Counted from the first letter of the stretch, positions 54,030-63,275 are shown. The stretch is 64,000 nt of DNA from Allobosea sp. LC85 (GCF_000735605.1 NZ_JPKG01000024.1:1-64000); one strand, 5' to 3'. The notes: generated from the sequence alone by a model not told the origin. Translations and numbers: made by a program.

Positions 54030-55073
54030 TTAGCGAACCGGAAACGCGAAGATCAAGCCGCCATCCCTAGCGAGGCGGTTCGGCGACGCGGAACGGTCCA
54101 TGGCGAGGGGCGAGCCCTTGCCGATATGCTTTTCGAAGACCTCGCCGTAATTGCCGACCTGCTTGATGATCTGCGCGCTCCAATCGGGACGCAGGCCAAG
54201 CTTCTTCGCCATGTCCGCAGTCGGCCCGGTCGGGGAGATCAGCCGCTGCTCATCGACGGGCAGATCCTTGAGCGAGGCGAGTTTGGCCTCGATATTCTGC
54301 GAGGTGATACCGAATTCCTCCGCAGCAATCATGACCTGGACACCCCAGAAGAGGGTCTTCTCCAGCTCCGTATCCGGACGCGACACGAGGGCGAGCGGCT
54401 CGGTGGCCGAACGTTGGGGAACGATCACGTAGTCGTCGGGCTTAGGGGCCAGCAGGCGATCGGCGGCCAGGGCCGATACCGAGCTCGCCACCGCATCGCA
54501 TTTTCCGGAGAAGAAGGCCTGCAGACGTGCAGTCTTGTCCGCGATGTTCTCAACCTTGTAGGGCAGCTTCGCCGTGCCGAACCAATCGGCGAGATAGAGC
54601 AGCGTCGTCGAGCCCTCTTCGGCACAGACGGTCGCGCCGGACAGGTCGGCGAGCTTCGTCATGCCAAGGGATTTCGGCACCATGAAGCCCTGCCCGTCAT
54701 AGAAGGTCGTCGTCACGAAGGACACGCCGGGATCGGCATCGCGGGTACCGGTCGCGGTGATGCCGCGCGAGGCAATGTGCGCGCTGCCGCTGATGATGGC
54801 TTTCAAGCTGTCGGAGAACCCGATGCCGCGCAGCTCGGCCTTGGCGCCATCGCCGAAGACCGCAGCCGCCGCCATGCGGCAGAAGTCGACATTGAAGCCG
54901 CGGAATGCACCTTGGCTGTCCGGGACGGAGAAGCCGGGTGAATTCGGGTTGACCAGGCAGACTATCTTTCCGTCCTGCTTGATCTTGTCGAGGACGGGAC
55001 CGGCCTGCGCGCCCGGCGCAGCGGCAAGCAGAACAGCCGCGGACAAGGCCATGCGGAGCACGTGAAACGCCAT
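54030..55073 (-). CDS. General amino-acid ABC transporter substrate-binding protein (AapJ/BztA type)
   Basis: This 347-residue periplasmic receptor has a signal peptide (LSAAVLLAAAPGAQAG), the mature start PVLDKIKQDGKIVCLVNPN, GFNVDFCRMAAAAVFGD and the family C-terminus KQVGNYGEVFEKHIGKGSPL. ATG at 55073 has GAGGGGG 6 bases upstream; longer in-frame starts lie outside the signal peptide. It is separated from its likely permeases (50.2-52.5 kb) by the phosphatase gene but shares the CTGTRTACAG operator with them. Divergent from peptidase T. Confidence 0.9.
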   Translation of the reverse strand: MAFHVLRMALSAAVLLAAAPGAQAGPVLDKIKQDGKIVCLVNPNSPGFSVPDSQGAFRGFNVDFCRMAAAAVFGDGAKAELRGIGFSDSLKAIISGSAHIASRGITATGTRDADPGVSFVTTTFYDGQGFMVPKSLGMTKLADLSGATVCAEEGSTTLLYLADWFGTAKLPYKVENIADKTARLQAFFSGKCDAVASSVSALAADRLLAPKPDDYVIVPQRSATEPLALVSRPDTELEKTLFWGVQVMIAAEEFGITSQNIEAKLASLKDLPVDEQRLISPTGPTADMAKKLGLRPDWSAQIIKQVGNYGEVFEKHIGKGSPLAMDRSASPNRLARDGGLIFAFPVR

Positions 55074-55115
55074 ATCAATCCCCCTCTTCCCCTTTGGAAG
55101 CTTGTAGCTATCTAC

Positions 55116-55125
55116 CTGTATACAG
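55116..55125. promoter_or_regulatory. Palindrome CTGTATACAG before the amino-acid binding-protein gene
   Basis: A perfect 10-bp palindrome 43 bases upstream of the binding-protein ATG, matching the centre of the palindrome at 50192-50219 (CTGTGTACAG). A nearby AGCTATCTA resembles the outer arm there. FCD-type GntR regulators commonly bind TGTATACA-like sites. Confidence 0.6.
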
Positions 55126-55359
55126 CAACGCAGCAACCCGTCAAACCTGCGGAGTCGCTCACCACCCGCCGCCCTGGCACGGTCCGGATTGCGGCCCGTG
55201 AGGGTGAGGCCAGCCGCGCCGGCACTGTCCTGCAGCCGCCATTGCGTTAGGTTCGACAGCATGAGCCGCGAACTGGCCCGTTGCGGCCGTTCGGGGAACG
55301 GAAACGCCGATAGGTCGCCTGACACGGCGTGGGAGCCTCGATGGGGAAATGGAGCAGGA

Positions 55360-56616
55360 ATGAGCATTCGCGAGCAACTGGTCGAGCGGCTCTTCCGCTA
55401 TCTGGCGGTCGAGAGCCAAAGTGACGCCACAGCGACGACGCTTCCGACCACACCGGGCCAGCAGCGGCTCGCCGCATTGCTTGCAGACGAACTGCGCGCA
55501 CTCGGACTTGAAAAGGTTGTGCTGGACGATCACGCCACCGTCACCGCGATGAAGCCGGGCACCAGCCCGGGCGCACCGAGGATCGGTTTCATCGCGCATC
55601 TCGACACGATCGACACCGGCCTCTCGCCGACGATCCGCCCGCGCATCCTGCGCTTCGAGGGCGAGGATCTCTGCCTGAACCCGGAAAAGGACATCTGGCT
55701 TCGCGTGGCGGAGCATCCCGAGATCCGCCCCTGGATCGGCCAGGACATCATCGTCGGCGACGGTACGAGTGTGCTCGGAGCCGACAACAAGGCGGCGATT
55801 GCGGTTATCATGACGCTGCTCGAAGAGCTCGGCGCCGAGAGCCGGCACGGCGACATCCTGATCGCCTTCGTCCCTGACGAGGAGATTGGCTTGCGCGGTG
55901 CGAAGGCGCTCGACCTCGCCCGTTTCGACTGCGATTTCGCCTATACGATCGATTGCTGCGAACTTGGCGAGGTCGTGATCGAGAACTTCAACGCCGCTTC
56001 AGGCGACATCGTCTTCACGGGCGTCACCGCCCACCCGATGTCGGCGAAGGACGTCATGGTGAACCCGCTCCTGATGGCGTTCGACTTCGTCAGCCAGTTC
56101 GGCCGCGCGGAAACGCCCGAGCGAACGGATGGCCGCGACGGCTATTTCTGGTTCAACGATATCGTCGCCAATGCCAGCGAGGCGCGCCTTCGTGTCTTGA
56201 TCCGCGACTTCGACAGGGAGCAATTCGAGCAGCGCAAACGACGTATCGGCGAGGTTGCCGACCTGATCGCCGCGCAATATCCCAAGGGCCGCGTCGACTG
56301 CCAGGTGACCGATACCTATCGCAACATCCATGACAGCCTGGGCGATGACCGCCGCTCGGTTGACCTGCTCTTCGCCGCCCTGGAGGCGCTGCGGATCGAG
56401 CCGAAGCTGATCCCGATGCGGGGCGGAACGGACGGCGCGGCGCTTTCGGCCAAGGGGTTGCCGACCCCGAACTTCTTCACCGGCGCATATAATTTCCACT
56501 CGCGCTTCGAGTTCCTGCCTGTGCCTGCCTTCGAGAAATCATGGGAGGTCGCGCGCATGATCTGCACCTTGGCAACTCAGCCAAACGGCCCACTCAAGAT
56601 GATCCGCCCGGATTGA
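55360..56616 (+). CDS. pepT: Peptidase T (tripeptide aminopeptidase, M20B)
   Basis: This 418-residue di-zinc exopeptidase removes the N-terminal residue of tripeptides. Metal-site motifs are FIAHLDTIDTG, SVLGADNKAA and AFVPDEEIGLRG; the C-terminus holds the conserved MRGGTDGAALSAKGLPTPNF. ATG at 55360 has GGAGCAGGA upstream. It diverges from the amino-acid-binding-protein gene across about 286 bases that hold the GntR-type palindrome, so it may belong to the same regulon. Confidence 0.93.
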   Translation: MSIREQLVERLFRYLAVESQSDATATTLPTTPGQQRLAALLADELRALGLEKVVLDDHATVTAMKPGTSPGAPRIGFIAHLDTIDTGLSPTIRPRILRFEGEDLCLNPEKDIWLRVAEHPEIRPWIGQDIIVGDGTSVLGADNKAAIAVIMTLLEELGAESRHGDILIAFVPDEEIGLRGAKALDLARFDCDFAYTIDCCELGEVVIENFNAASGDIVFTGVTAHPMSAKDVMVNPLLMAFDFVSQFGRAETPERTDGRDGYFWFNDIVANASEARLRVLIRDFDREQFEQRKRRIGEVADLIAAQYPKGRVDCQVTDTYRNIHDSLGDDRRSVDLLFAALEALRIEPKLIPMRGGTDGAALSAKGLPTPNFFTGAYNFHSRFEFLPVPAFEKSWEVARMICTLATQPNGPLKMIRPD

Positions 56617-56654
56617 AGGGGACCGCCCTGAGCACCGTCGGGCGCAAAAAGATC

Positions 56655-56670
56655 ATTAGAATTCTTATAA
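56655..56670. promoter_or_regulatory. AT-rich, iron-box-like sequence before the AraC regulator
   Basis: ATTAGAATTCTTATAA lies in a short AT-rich stretch (56645-56700) before the AraC-type gene of the siderophore cluster. It resembles the TTAGAA/TTCTAA halves of Irr-type iron control elements but lacks the usual spacer. Confidence 0.25.
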
Positions 56671-56741
56671 AATATTGATATTGCAGAGATTTATCTTTTT
56701 CGTCTATGACAACCCCAGGGTACCGACGCCATGGGGCAGGA

Positions 56742-57608
56742 ATGGACGATAGGCTGGATCAGGATCGGTCGCCGGCTTCGATGCAGCTATTCTCGAAGCG
56801 GCTAAGGGTTTCCGCCGGGACGTTTCAGCATGGGCGGGGCGAGCAGGTAATTGGGCCGATGAAGCGAGGGCTCAAGGTCGCCGTCATGCTGCAGGGACAC
56901 CAGTCCTACGAGCTCGACGACAGGCCGCCCCTGACCATCAACGGCCCGATGCTGCTGGTCGCCGCCAATGACGGCGATCATGTCCAGAAGCGGACCTGCC
57001 TGTCGGGCGAGGGCGTGCGCTGTGCGATCGTACAGCTTGATGCCGACTTCGCGCAGAACGAACTCGGCGCCAGCTTCTCCGGTCTGCTGGGACAGATGCA
57101 GGGCGACGGAGTCGGGCCGGGACTGTGGGCCCGCGCCGCCGGCGCCGATCTGCGCGGGATTGCGCTGCAGATGGCCGAATGCCGGATCGAGGGCTCGATG
57201 CGCAGTCTCTACATGGCCGGGAAAGCGCTCGAACTCGCGGCCACGGTTGTGGATCGGATCGTCAACGAGCGCCCGCTGCGGGCTGCGCGCCTGTCACCGC
57301 GAACGGTCGAGCAAATTCGCGCGGCGCATGCTCTGCTACTCCAGGCGGCGTGCAATCCCCCGACGCTGGGAGAACTCGCCAGGAACACGGGCCTCAATGT
57401 CACCAAGCTGACAGCCGGATTTCGCCAGCTCTATGGGGCGAGCGTCTTCGACTATCTCCAGGCGTACCGCCTGCAGCAGGCTTACGAGCTGATCCGCAGC
57501 GGTGAGAAGAGCGTCGCCGAAGCCGCCTATCATGTCGGCTACAACCCCGCGCATTTCTCGGGAATTTTTCGGAAGCGCTTCGGGGTTCTGCCCAGTTCAT
57601 TGCGCTGA
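56742..57608 (+). CDS. AraC-family regulator (PchR-like)
   Basis: This 288-residue protein has a C-terminal double helix-turn-helix (about 195-285): LGELARNTGLNVTKLTAGFR and the signature GEKSVAEAAYHVGYNPAHFS. The N-terminal domain (about 30-170) fits the PchR type that senses ferric siderophores. ATG at 56742 has GGGGCAGGA upstream; another in-frame ATG lies at 56706. It precedes the TonB-receptor gene on the same strand by about 147 bases and is the likely activator of that gene. Confidence 0.85.
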   Translation: MDDRLDQDRSPASMQLFSKRLRVSAGTFQHGRGEQVIGPMKRGLKVAVMLQGHQSYELDDRPPLTINGPMLLVAANDGDHVQKRTCLSGEGVRCAIVQLDADFAQNELGASFSGLLGQMQGDGVGPGLWARAAGADLRGIALQMAECRIEGSMRSLYMAGKALELAATVVDRIVNERPLRAARLSPRTVEQIRAAHALLLQAACNPPTLGELARNTGLNVTKLTAGFRQLYGASVFDYLQAYRLQQAYELIRSGEKSVAEAAYHVGYNPAHFSGIFRKRFGVLPSSLR

Positions 57609-57754
57609 CGCTACCCCGCCGAATTGCTGGCAACCGATTGGAAGTCTTCAAAACTCATTCGAAAGAAATACTGCGGGCAGCCAAAGTCGATCCGATTGCC
57701 CTGCTTGTTGTGCTGATCGAGAAGAAGGCCGCAATACGGCGAGGCATCTCGATC

Positions 57755-59995
57755 ATGTATACATGTCACTCGAGCAAGGATGGATCTTGGTCGATCCGAG
57801 CGGCAGGCGCTCGTGTTTGCTTCTGGCGTCGTGCCAGGAGCGTGGCGCTCGCCGGCGTCGCTCTCGGTGTCCTGCCGGTCGCGGTCGCGGGTCCGGCCAT
57901 CGCTCAGGGCGCGGCCCCCACCCTGTCGCTCGACACGATCGAGGTTCAAGGTGCGACCGAGAAGGCCAATGGGCCGGTTGACGGCTATATCGCGCGCCGC
58001 AGCGCCAGCGGCACCAAGACCGACACCCCCCTGATCGAGACACCGCAATCGATCACGGTCATCCCGCGCGAGCAGATCGACGATCAGGCCGCGCAGAGTG
58101 TCGGCCAGGCGCTTCGCTATTCCGCCGGCGTGCTCGCCGAGACGCGCCTGTCGTCAGGCCGTTACGACAGCACCTTCATCCGCGGCTTCGGCGGCAGCGG
58201 CTCGAATGCCGGCTTCATCAATTTCCAGGACGGCCTGCGTGTCCAGCGTGGCGTGAATTTCCTCGTGCCGGCCATTGAGCCTTACGGCCTGGAGCGGATC
58301 GAGGTGCTGCGCGGCCCGGCCTCCGTGATCTTCGGACAGGTCAAGCCCGGCGGCCTGGTCAATCTGGTCAGCAAGCGACCGACGGACCAGGCCTTTGGCG
58401 AGATCCAGGCCCAGATCGGCTCGTACCAGCGCCGTCAGCTTGCCTTCGACATCGGCGGGCCGGTGAACCCGGACAAGACAATCCTCTACCGTATCGTCGG
58501 GCTGGGCAGGGCTGCCGACACGCAGGTCGACTTCACCAAGGAGGAGCGCGTCTACATCGCGCCCTCGCTGACCTTCCAGCCCAGCGCTGCGACGAGCCTG
58601 ACCATCCTGACCTCTTTCCAGCGCGATCCGGAAACCGGCTTCTACGGATTCATCCCGGCAGTCGGCAGCGCGTTGCCCAACCGCAATGGCCGCATTCCGA
58701 CCAGCTTCTTCCCGGGCGAGCTCCAGTATGAGGGGTATAGCCGAAACCAGATCGCAGCAGGTTATGCGCTCGAACACCGCTTCAACGATGTTTTCAGCTT
58801 CCGCCAGAATCTGCGGTACACGGACCTCGAATCGCGTTTCAGGACCGTCGCTGTGGCAAGCCTGGGCGCAGACCAGCGCACCCTGACGCGCCGCGTGACG
58901 GCATCGAACGAGAAGGCCAGGACCTTCGGCATCGACAGCCAGCTCCAGGCCGATTTCCGCACCGGGCCGCTGACTCACAAGGTCCTGCTCGGCGTCGACG
59001 GCTACTGGATGGACGGCACCGCCTTCACCGGCGCGGGCGGCACCGTCCAGACCCTGGATTGGGTCAACCCGGTCTACGGACGCACGCCCTTTGCAGTCCC
59101 CGCCCTGCCCGGCACCGCACAGGAACAGACGCAGTTCGGCGTCTATCTCCAGGACCAGATCAAGCTCGATCGGCTTTCGCTCCTGGTCGGCGGGCGGTTC
59201 GACAACACCAGAAGCCGCACGCGCGCCCTCACCAATGGTGCACTGACAAAGCAGGACGACGAGGCCACGACAGGCCGCGCCGCTCTGATGTACAATTTTG
59301 ACAACGGCCTGGCGCCCTATGCGAGCTATTCGACCTCGTTCGAGCCGGTTGCGGGCACGACCTTCGGCGGTCCGCCCTTCAAACCGACCGAGGGGGAGCA
59401 ATATGAGGTCGGCCTCAAATACGCGCCGCCCGGCTATGACGCCTTCATCCAGGCAGCCGTGTACCAACTCACCCAGACCAATGTGCCGACGGCCGATCCT
59501 GTCAATGTCGGCTTCCAGATCCAGACAGGCGAGGTGCGGGCGCGTGGTTTCGAGATCGAGGGTCGGGCGAAACTGTTCGACAGCCTCGATCTGATCGCGG
59601 CCTATGCCTACACCGATGCCGAGGTGACGAAGAGCACCGGCGTCGACCTTGGCAAGCGGCCGACGGTCGTCCCCCGCAACATGGCTTCACTCTGGGGCCA
59701 CTACACCTTCAATACGGGCCTGTTCGCGGGCTTCGCTTTGGGCGCCGGCGTGCGCTATGTCGGCGAGGGCGCGGGCGATCCAGGCAACACCTTCAAGACA
59801 CCGGACTATACCCTGCTCGATGCGGCCATAAGCTATGATTTCGGCGTCAGGACCCAGTCGCTGAAGGGCTGGAAGGTTCAGGTCAACGCCCAGAACCTGC
59901 TGGACAAGGACTATGTCGCGGGTTGCTACGCGCTGACCCAGTGCTCGTTCGGTCTGCGCCGAACGGTGCTTGCCACCCTGTCGTACAGATGGTGA
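57755..59995 (+). CDS. TonB-dependent siderophore receptor (FhuA/FecA family)
   Basis: This 746-residue outer-membrane receptor has a long signal region (to about residue 51, PAVAGPAIAQG-like), a plug domain (ETPQSITVIPREQIDDQ; EVLRGPASVIFGQVKPGG) and a 22-stranded barrel ending in NLLDKDYVAGCYALTQC and a final aromatic YRW. The two C-terminal cysteines are typical of hydroxamate-siderophore receptors. The ATG at 57755 follows GAGG by about 10 bases. Its stop overlaps the esterase start (GTGA). Confidence 0.92.
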   Translation: MYTCHSSKDGSWSIRAAGARVCFWRRARSVALAGVALGVLPVAVAGPAIAQGAAPTLSLDTIEVQGATEKANGPVDGYIARRSASGTKTDTPLIETPQSITVIPREQIDDQAAQSVGQALRYSAGVLAETRLSSGRYDSTFIRGFGGSGSNAGFINFQDGLRVQRGVNFLVPAIEPYGLERIEVLRGPASVIFGQVKPGGLVNLVSKRPTDQAFGEIQAQIGSYQRRQLAFDIGGPVNPDKTILYRIVGLGRAADTQVDFTKEERVYIAPSLTFQPSAATSLTILTSFQRDPETGFYGFIPAVGSALPNRNGRIPTSFFPGELQYEGYSRNQIAAGYALEHRFNDVFSFRQNLRYTDLESRFRTVAVASLGADQRTLTRRVTASNEKARTFGIDSQLQADFRTGPLTHKVLLGVDGYWMDGTAFTGAGGTVQTLDWVNPVYGRTPFAVPALPGTAQEQTQFGVYLQDQIKLDRLSLLVGGRFDNTRSRTRALTNGALTKQDDEATTGRAALMYNFDNGLAPYASYSTSFEPVAGTTFGGPPFKPTEGEQYEVGLKYAPPGYDAFIQAAVYQLTQTNVPTADPVNVGFQIQTGEVRARGFEIEGRAKLFDSLDLIAAYAYTDAEVTKSTGVDLGKRPTVVPRNMASLWGHYTFNTGLFAGFALGAGVRYVGEGAGDPGNTFKTPDYTLLDAAISYDFGVRTQSLKGWKVQVNAQNLLDKDYVAGCYALTQCSFGLRRTVLATLSYRW

Positions 59996-60864
59996 GCCGC
60001 GACACCATGCAGGCAGCCCCCCTTCGCAATGCTGCCAGCCCCGGGAACCCACCCGCAGAGCCCGCAACTCTGGCGCAGGCCCGCCAATTGGATATCGCGT
60101 CAGATTATGGCGACATCTATCGGCTGCTGATCGCGGTCCCGCCCGGCCCGGCGCCGGCGGCAGGGTTTCCGGTGATCTACCTGGTCGACGGCAATGCACT
60201 CTTCGCCACGTCCGTCGAAACGGCACAGCTGCAGGGCCGGCGGCAGGATGTGACCGGCGTCGACCCGGCGGTCATCGTCGGCATCGGTTATCCCACCGAC
60301 GCCCCGTTCGATGGCGCGCGCCGCCAATGCGATCTCCTGCCGGACGAGGGAGGAGCCGACCGGTTCCTCGATTTCATCATGGAGAGCGTGAAGCCAGCGG
60401 TCGCAGCGCTTGCCGCCACCGATCCCACCCGACAGGCCCTGGTGGGCCATTCCCTCGGTGGCTTGTTCGCGCTGCATGCACTGTTCACGCGGCCCGGCCA
60501 GTTTCAGTTCTATGTCGCCGGCAGCCCTTCGATCTGGTGGAACGATCGTGCGATCCACATCAGCGAGGCCAGATTTGTTGCGCGCGGCCCCGAGGCAACC
60601 CTGCCTCGGCTGCTGATCACGGTGGGCGGCCGCGAACAGACGCGCGACGCCCGAACCTCTCCTGAACGGGCGCAGCGCCTCCACATGGCGCGCATGCTCG
60701 ACAATGCCGCCGAGATGGCGGCGCGGCTGGCCTCGTCGCGCTGCGTCGCGATGGAGCATCGGGTCTTCGACGGCGAAAACCACATCTCGGTGATCCCCGC
60801 GATGCTCGCCAGGGCGGTTTCATTCGCGGTCGCCGGCACCGGTGGCCCAGAGGCGGCGCCATGA
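59992..60864 (+). CDS. Alpha/beta hydrolase, siderophore-esterase type (IroE/Fes-like)
   Basis: This 290-residue hydrolase has the putative esterase D pattern: VIYLVDGNALFATSVE, nucleophile elbow VGHSLGGLFALHAL, SPSIWWND and a late catalytic His in FDGENHISVIP. Such enzymes cleave ester siderophores to release iron. No signal peptide is evident. GTG at 59992 overlaps the receptor stop; an in-frame ATG at 60007 is possible. The stop overlaps the following ATG (ATGA). Confidence 0.82.
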   Translation: MSRDTMQAAPLRNAASPGNPPAEPATLAQARQLDIASDYGDIYRLLIAVPPGPAPAAGFPVIYLVDGNALFATSVETAQLQGRRQDVTGVDPAVIVGIGYPTDAPFDGARRQCDLLPDEGGADRFLDFIMESVKPAVAALAATDPTRQALVGHSLGGLFALHALFTRPGQFQFYVAGSPSIWWNDRAIHISEARFVARGPEATLPRLLITVGGREQTRDARTSPERAQRLHMARMLDNAAEMAARLASSRCVAMEHRVFDGENHISVIPAMLARAVSFAVAGTGGPEAAP

Positions 60865-62042
60865 AGCACCTTCTGAACTCGTCGCGCCGCCAGTGGCCGT
60901 TTGCCTGGGTTCTGGGGCTGATGCTGACGTTGTGTGCGTGGGCGGCAGCCGGCCCAGCACTGGCCTCTCCCGTGACGGTAACCGATGTGCTCGGTCGCAC
61001 GGTGACATTGCCGGGCCCGGCCAGGCGCATCGTGCTCGGGCAGGGTCGCCAGCTCAACGCGCTGGGTCTCATTCATCCCGATCCGATCAGCCTGCTCGTC
61101 GGCTGGGGCAATGACTTCCAGCGCCAGATGGGCGAGGCTTACTCACTGTACCGCGCGCGGTTTCCCGCGATCGAGACGCTGCCGACCGTCGGCGACAGCA
61201 CCGCAGACGGGTTTTCCTTCGAGAAGGCAGTCGAACTTGACCCGGATCTGGTCGTTCTGAGCCTGTCGATCGCCGGCACGCGCCGAGGCCCTGGCGATCT
61301 CGTCGCGAAATTCGAGGCGGCAGGCATCCCCGTCATCGTGGTGGATTTCTTCCTGCAGCCGTTCCGTGACACCGTTCCGAGCCTGCGCGTCCTCGGCAAA
61401 GTGATCGGCAGGGAGGCGGCGGCCGAAGAGTTCGTCACGTTCTACCAGGAGCGGAGACAGCGCATCGCCCAGCGGCTCGGTCCGGTCGAGCGACCGTCCG
61501 TCTTCATGCATGCACATGCCGGAAGCGCCGAATGCTGCTTCTCGCCGGGAAAGGGCACCTTCGACGACTACATCACAGCCGCGGGCGGAAGAAACATCGC
61601 GGCAGCGCTGCTGCCGGGAGCGACCGGCCAGATCAGCCTCGAGCAGGTTCTCGCTCTGGACCCGGCGATCTATATCGCGACAGGCGGCACCCATCTCGCA
61701 AAGAGCAGCGGGTTGGTGCTGGGTCTGGGCGTTTCCGCCGAGGTCGCGTCGCGCAGCCTTGCAGCCCAGCTCGCGCGCCCCGGCCTTGAGGCCCTGACGG
61801 CGGTGAGGAACGGCCATGCCTATGGTCTCTGGCATCTGTTCAACGACACCCCCACCCATATCGCGGCGATCGAGGCGATGGCGAAGTGGTTCCATCCGCA
61901 GCTGTTTGCCGATATCGACCCGCAGGCGACGCTGGACGAGATCTCCCGGCGCTTTTCGGCGATCCCGCTGAACGGAACGTTCTGGCTCGAGCCGCATGGC
62001 GGAAGGGCGCAAGACTTGGCAAGCCCGCCGGCAAAGCCATGA
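60861..62042 (+). CDS. Iron-siderophore ABC transporter substrate-binding protein
   Basis: This 393-residue class III periplasmic binding protein has a signal peptide ending GPALAS and the typical start VTVTDVLGRTVTLPGPARRIVL, followed by two lobes with a long helix linker (FEAAGIPVIVVDFFLQPFRD). It delivers ferric siderophore or a related chelate to a FecCD-type permease, which is not encoded next to it. Start and stop both overlap neighbouring ATG codons. Confidence 0.88.
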   Translation: MKHLLNSSRRQWPFAWVLGLMLTLCAWAAAGPALASPVTVTDVLGRTVTLPGPARRIVLGQGRQLNALGLIHPDPISLLVGWGNDFQRQMGEAYSLYRARFPAIETLPTVGDSTADGFSFEKAVELDPDLVVLSLSIAGTRRGPGDLVAKFEAAGIPVIVVDFFLQPFRDTVPSLRVLGKVIGREAAAEEFVTFYQERRQRIAQRLGPVERPSVFMHAHAGSAECCFSPGKGTFDDYITAAGGRNIAAALLPGATGQISLEQVLALDPAIYIATGGTHLAKSSGLVLGLGVSAEVASRSLAAQLARPGLEALTAVRNGHAYGLWHLFNDTPTHIAAIEAMAKWFHPQLFADIDPQATLDEISRRFSAIPLNGTFWLEPHGGRAQDLASPPAKP

Positions 62043-62143
62043 ACCCCGCTGTCTCCAGCCCTGCCCCTGTGACGGCGCCGGGAGCATCGCGTGTCCTTGC
62101 CGGCTATCGCGTCGTCGTGTTCCATGAGGTTGCCCTGCCATGA
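62039..62143 (+). pseudogene. 34-codon ORF, possible remnant of a FecCD permease gene
   Basis: The ORF begins with ATGA overlap to the binding-protein stop and ends with ATGA overlap to the next gene. The peptide starts MNPAVSSPAPVTAPGASRVL and continues AGYRVVVFHEVALP, which looks like the cytoplasmic start of a FecCD-type permease (AGYR followed by hydrophobic and basic residues) without any membrane helix. I read it as a deletion scar, but a functional leader peptide cannot be excluded. Confidence 0.4.
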
Positions 62144-63228
62144 CCGCTCTCGTTGCCCACGCCCGGATCGCCCTGGCCGATCCGGAGGCCATCATCGTTC
62201 CGCTCTGCGAACACCTCGCCGAGCATGGCGCCGAGATCTCGCAGGAGAAGGGCGCGACGATCATCGCGCTTGGCAGCTACCGTGGCTGGCTGCAGTCCAG
62301 CGACGGGCATCTGGTCGTGCGGGCCGAAGCGCCCGACATGGCGAGCCTCCAGGAAGCCAAACAGGCGATCACGAGCCATGTCATCGAGTTTGCGCCTCGC
62401 GGCGAGGCCGTCCCCGCGATCGCCTGGACCGGCGCCGGGAGTGGCGTGGCGATCCCATCGAGTTTTCGCATCCTGACCGTGACGGACGTTCGGGACGTCT
62501 CGCCGCATATGCGCCGGATCAGCTTCCATGGTGACGACCTCGCCAGGTTCGACAGCCTGGACGCGCTGCATGTCAGGTTGTTCCTGCCGCCCCCCGATCT
62601 GGCCGAGCCGGAATGGCCTACATTCGGCGAGGATGGGATCTTGCGGCTGCCAGCGGCGGACAAGGCACCGGCCGTGCGCAAATACACGATCCGGGAGATC
62701 GACACGGCCGCAGGGACGGTCACGCTCGATTTCGTGCTGCATGAGGATGCCGGCCCCGGCGCAGCCTTCGCGGCCCGCGCTCGACCCGGCGATCGCATCG
62801 GCATGGCCGGCCCCGGCGGACGCGGCTTGCGCGAGGCCGACTGGTATCTGTTCATGGGCGACGAGACCGCACTACCCGCGATCGGCCGCATGCTCGCCCA
62901 CCTGCCTCCGACTGCACGGGGCATTGCGTTCATCGAGATCGCCAATGCCGGCGAGGAGCAGGCACTGGTCTGCCCGGCCGGGATCGAGATTCGCTGGCTG
63001 CATCGGCACGGCGCGGAGGCCGGCACCACGGCACTGCTCCAGGAGGCCTTCGAAGGGGTCATATGGCCTTCGGAGGAAGCGACCGTCTATCTCTGGGCTG
63101 CGCTCGAACATACCGGCTTCAAGGCACTCCGCGCCGCCGCCCGCAAGCGCCTGCGGCCCGAGCGCGATCATCATCTGATCGTCAGCTATTGGCGGCGCGG
63201 TATCAGCGAAGACCGGCAAGCCGACTGA
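62140..63228 (+). CDS. Siderophore-interacting protein with N-terminal DUF2218
   Basis: This 362-residue flavin-dependent ferric-siderophore reductase has an N-terminal DUF2218 domain (about 1-95), a FAD-binding domain (about 105-225, with VRKYTIREID and VLHEDAGPGAAFAARARPGD) and a C-terminal SIP domain (about 235-350, WYLFMGDETALPAIGRML and VYLWAALEHTGFKALR). It releases iron from imported siderophore by reduction in the cytoplasm. It is the last gene of the iron operon; a hairpin follows. Confidence 0.9.
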   Translation: MTALVAHARIALADPEAIIVPLCEHLAEHGAEISQEKGATIIALGSYRGWLQSSDGHLVVRAEAPDMASLQEAKQAITSHVIEFAPRGEAVPAIAWTGAGSGVAIPSSFRILTVTDVRDVSPHMRRISFHGDDLARFDSLDALHVRLFLPPPDLAEPEWPTFGEDGILRLPAADKAPAVRKYTIREIDTAAGTVTLDFVLHEDAGPGAAFAARARPGDRIGMAGPGGRGLREADWYLFMGDETALPAIGRMLAHLPPTARGIAFIEIANAGEEQALVCPAGIEIRWLHRHGAEAGTTALLQEAFEGVIWPSEEATVYLWAALEHTGFKALRAAARKRLRPERDHHLIVSYWRRGISEDRQAD

Positions 63229-63254
63229 AGTTGCAGCACGACGCTCGGCCTGCC

Positions 63255-63275
63255 GCTTCGATCGGGGATCGAAGC
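63255..63275. terminator. Hairpin after the siderophore operon
   Basis: A perfect 9-bp stem GCTTCGATC / GATCGAAGC with a GGG loop, 27 bases past the stop of the siderophore-interacting protein gene and between convergent genes. No T-tract. Confidence 0.45.
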
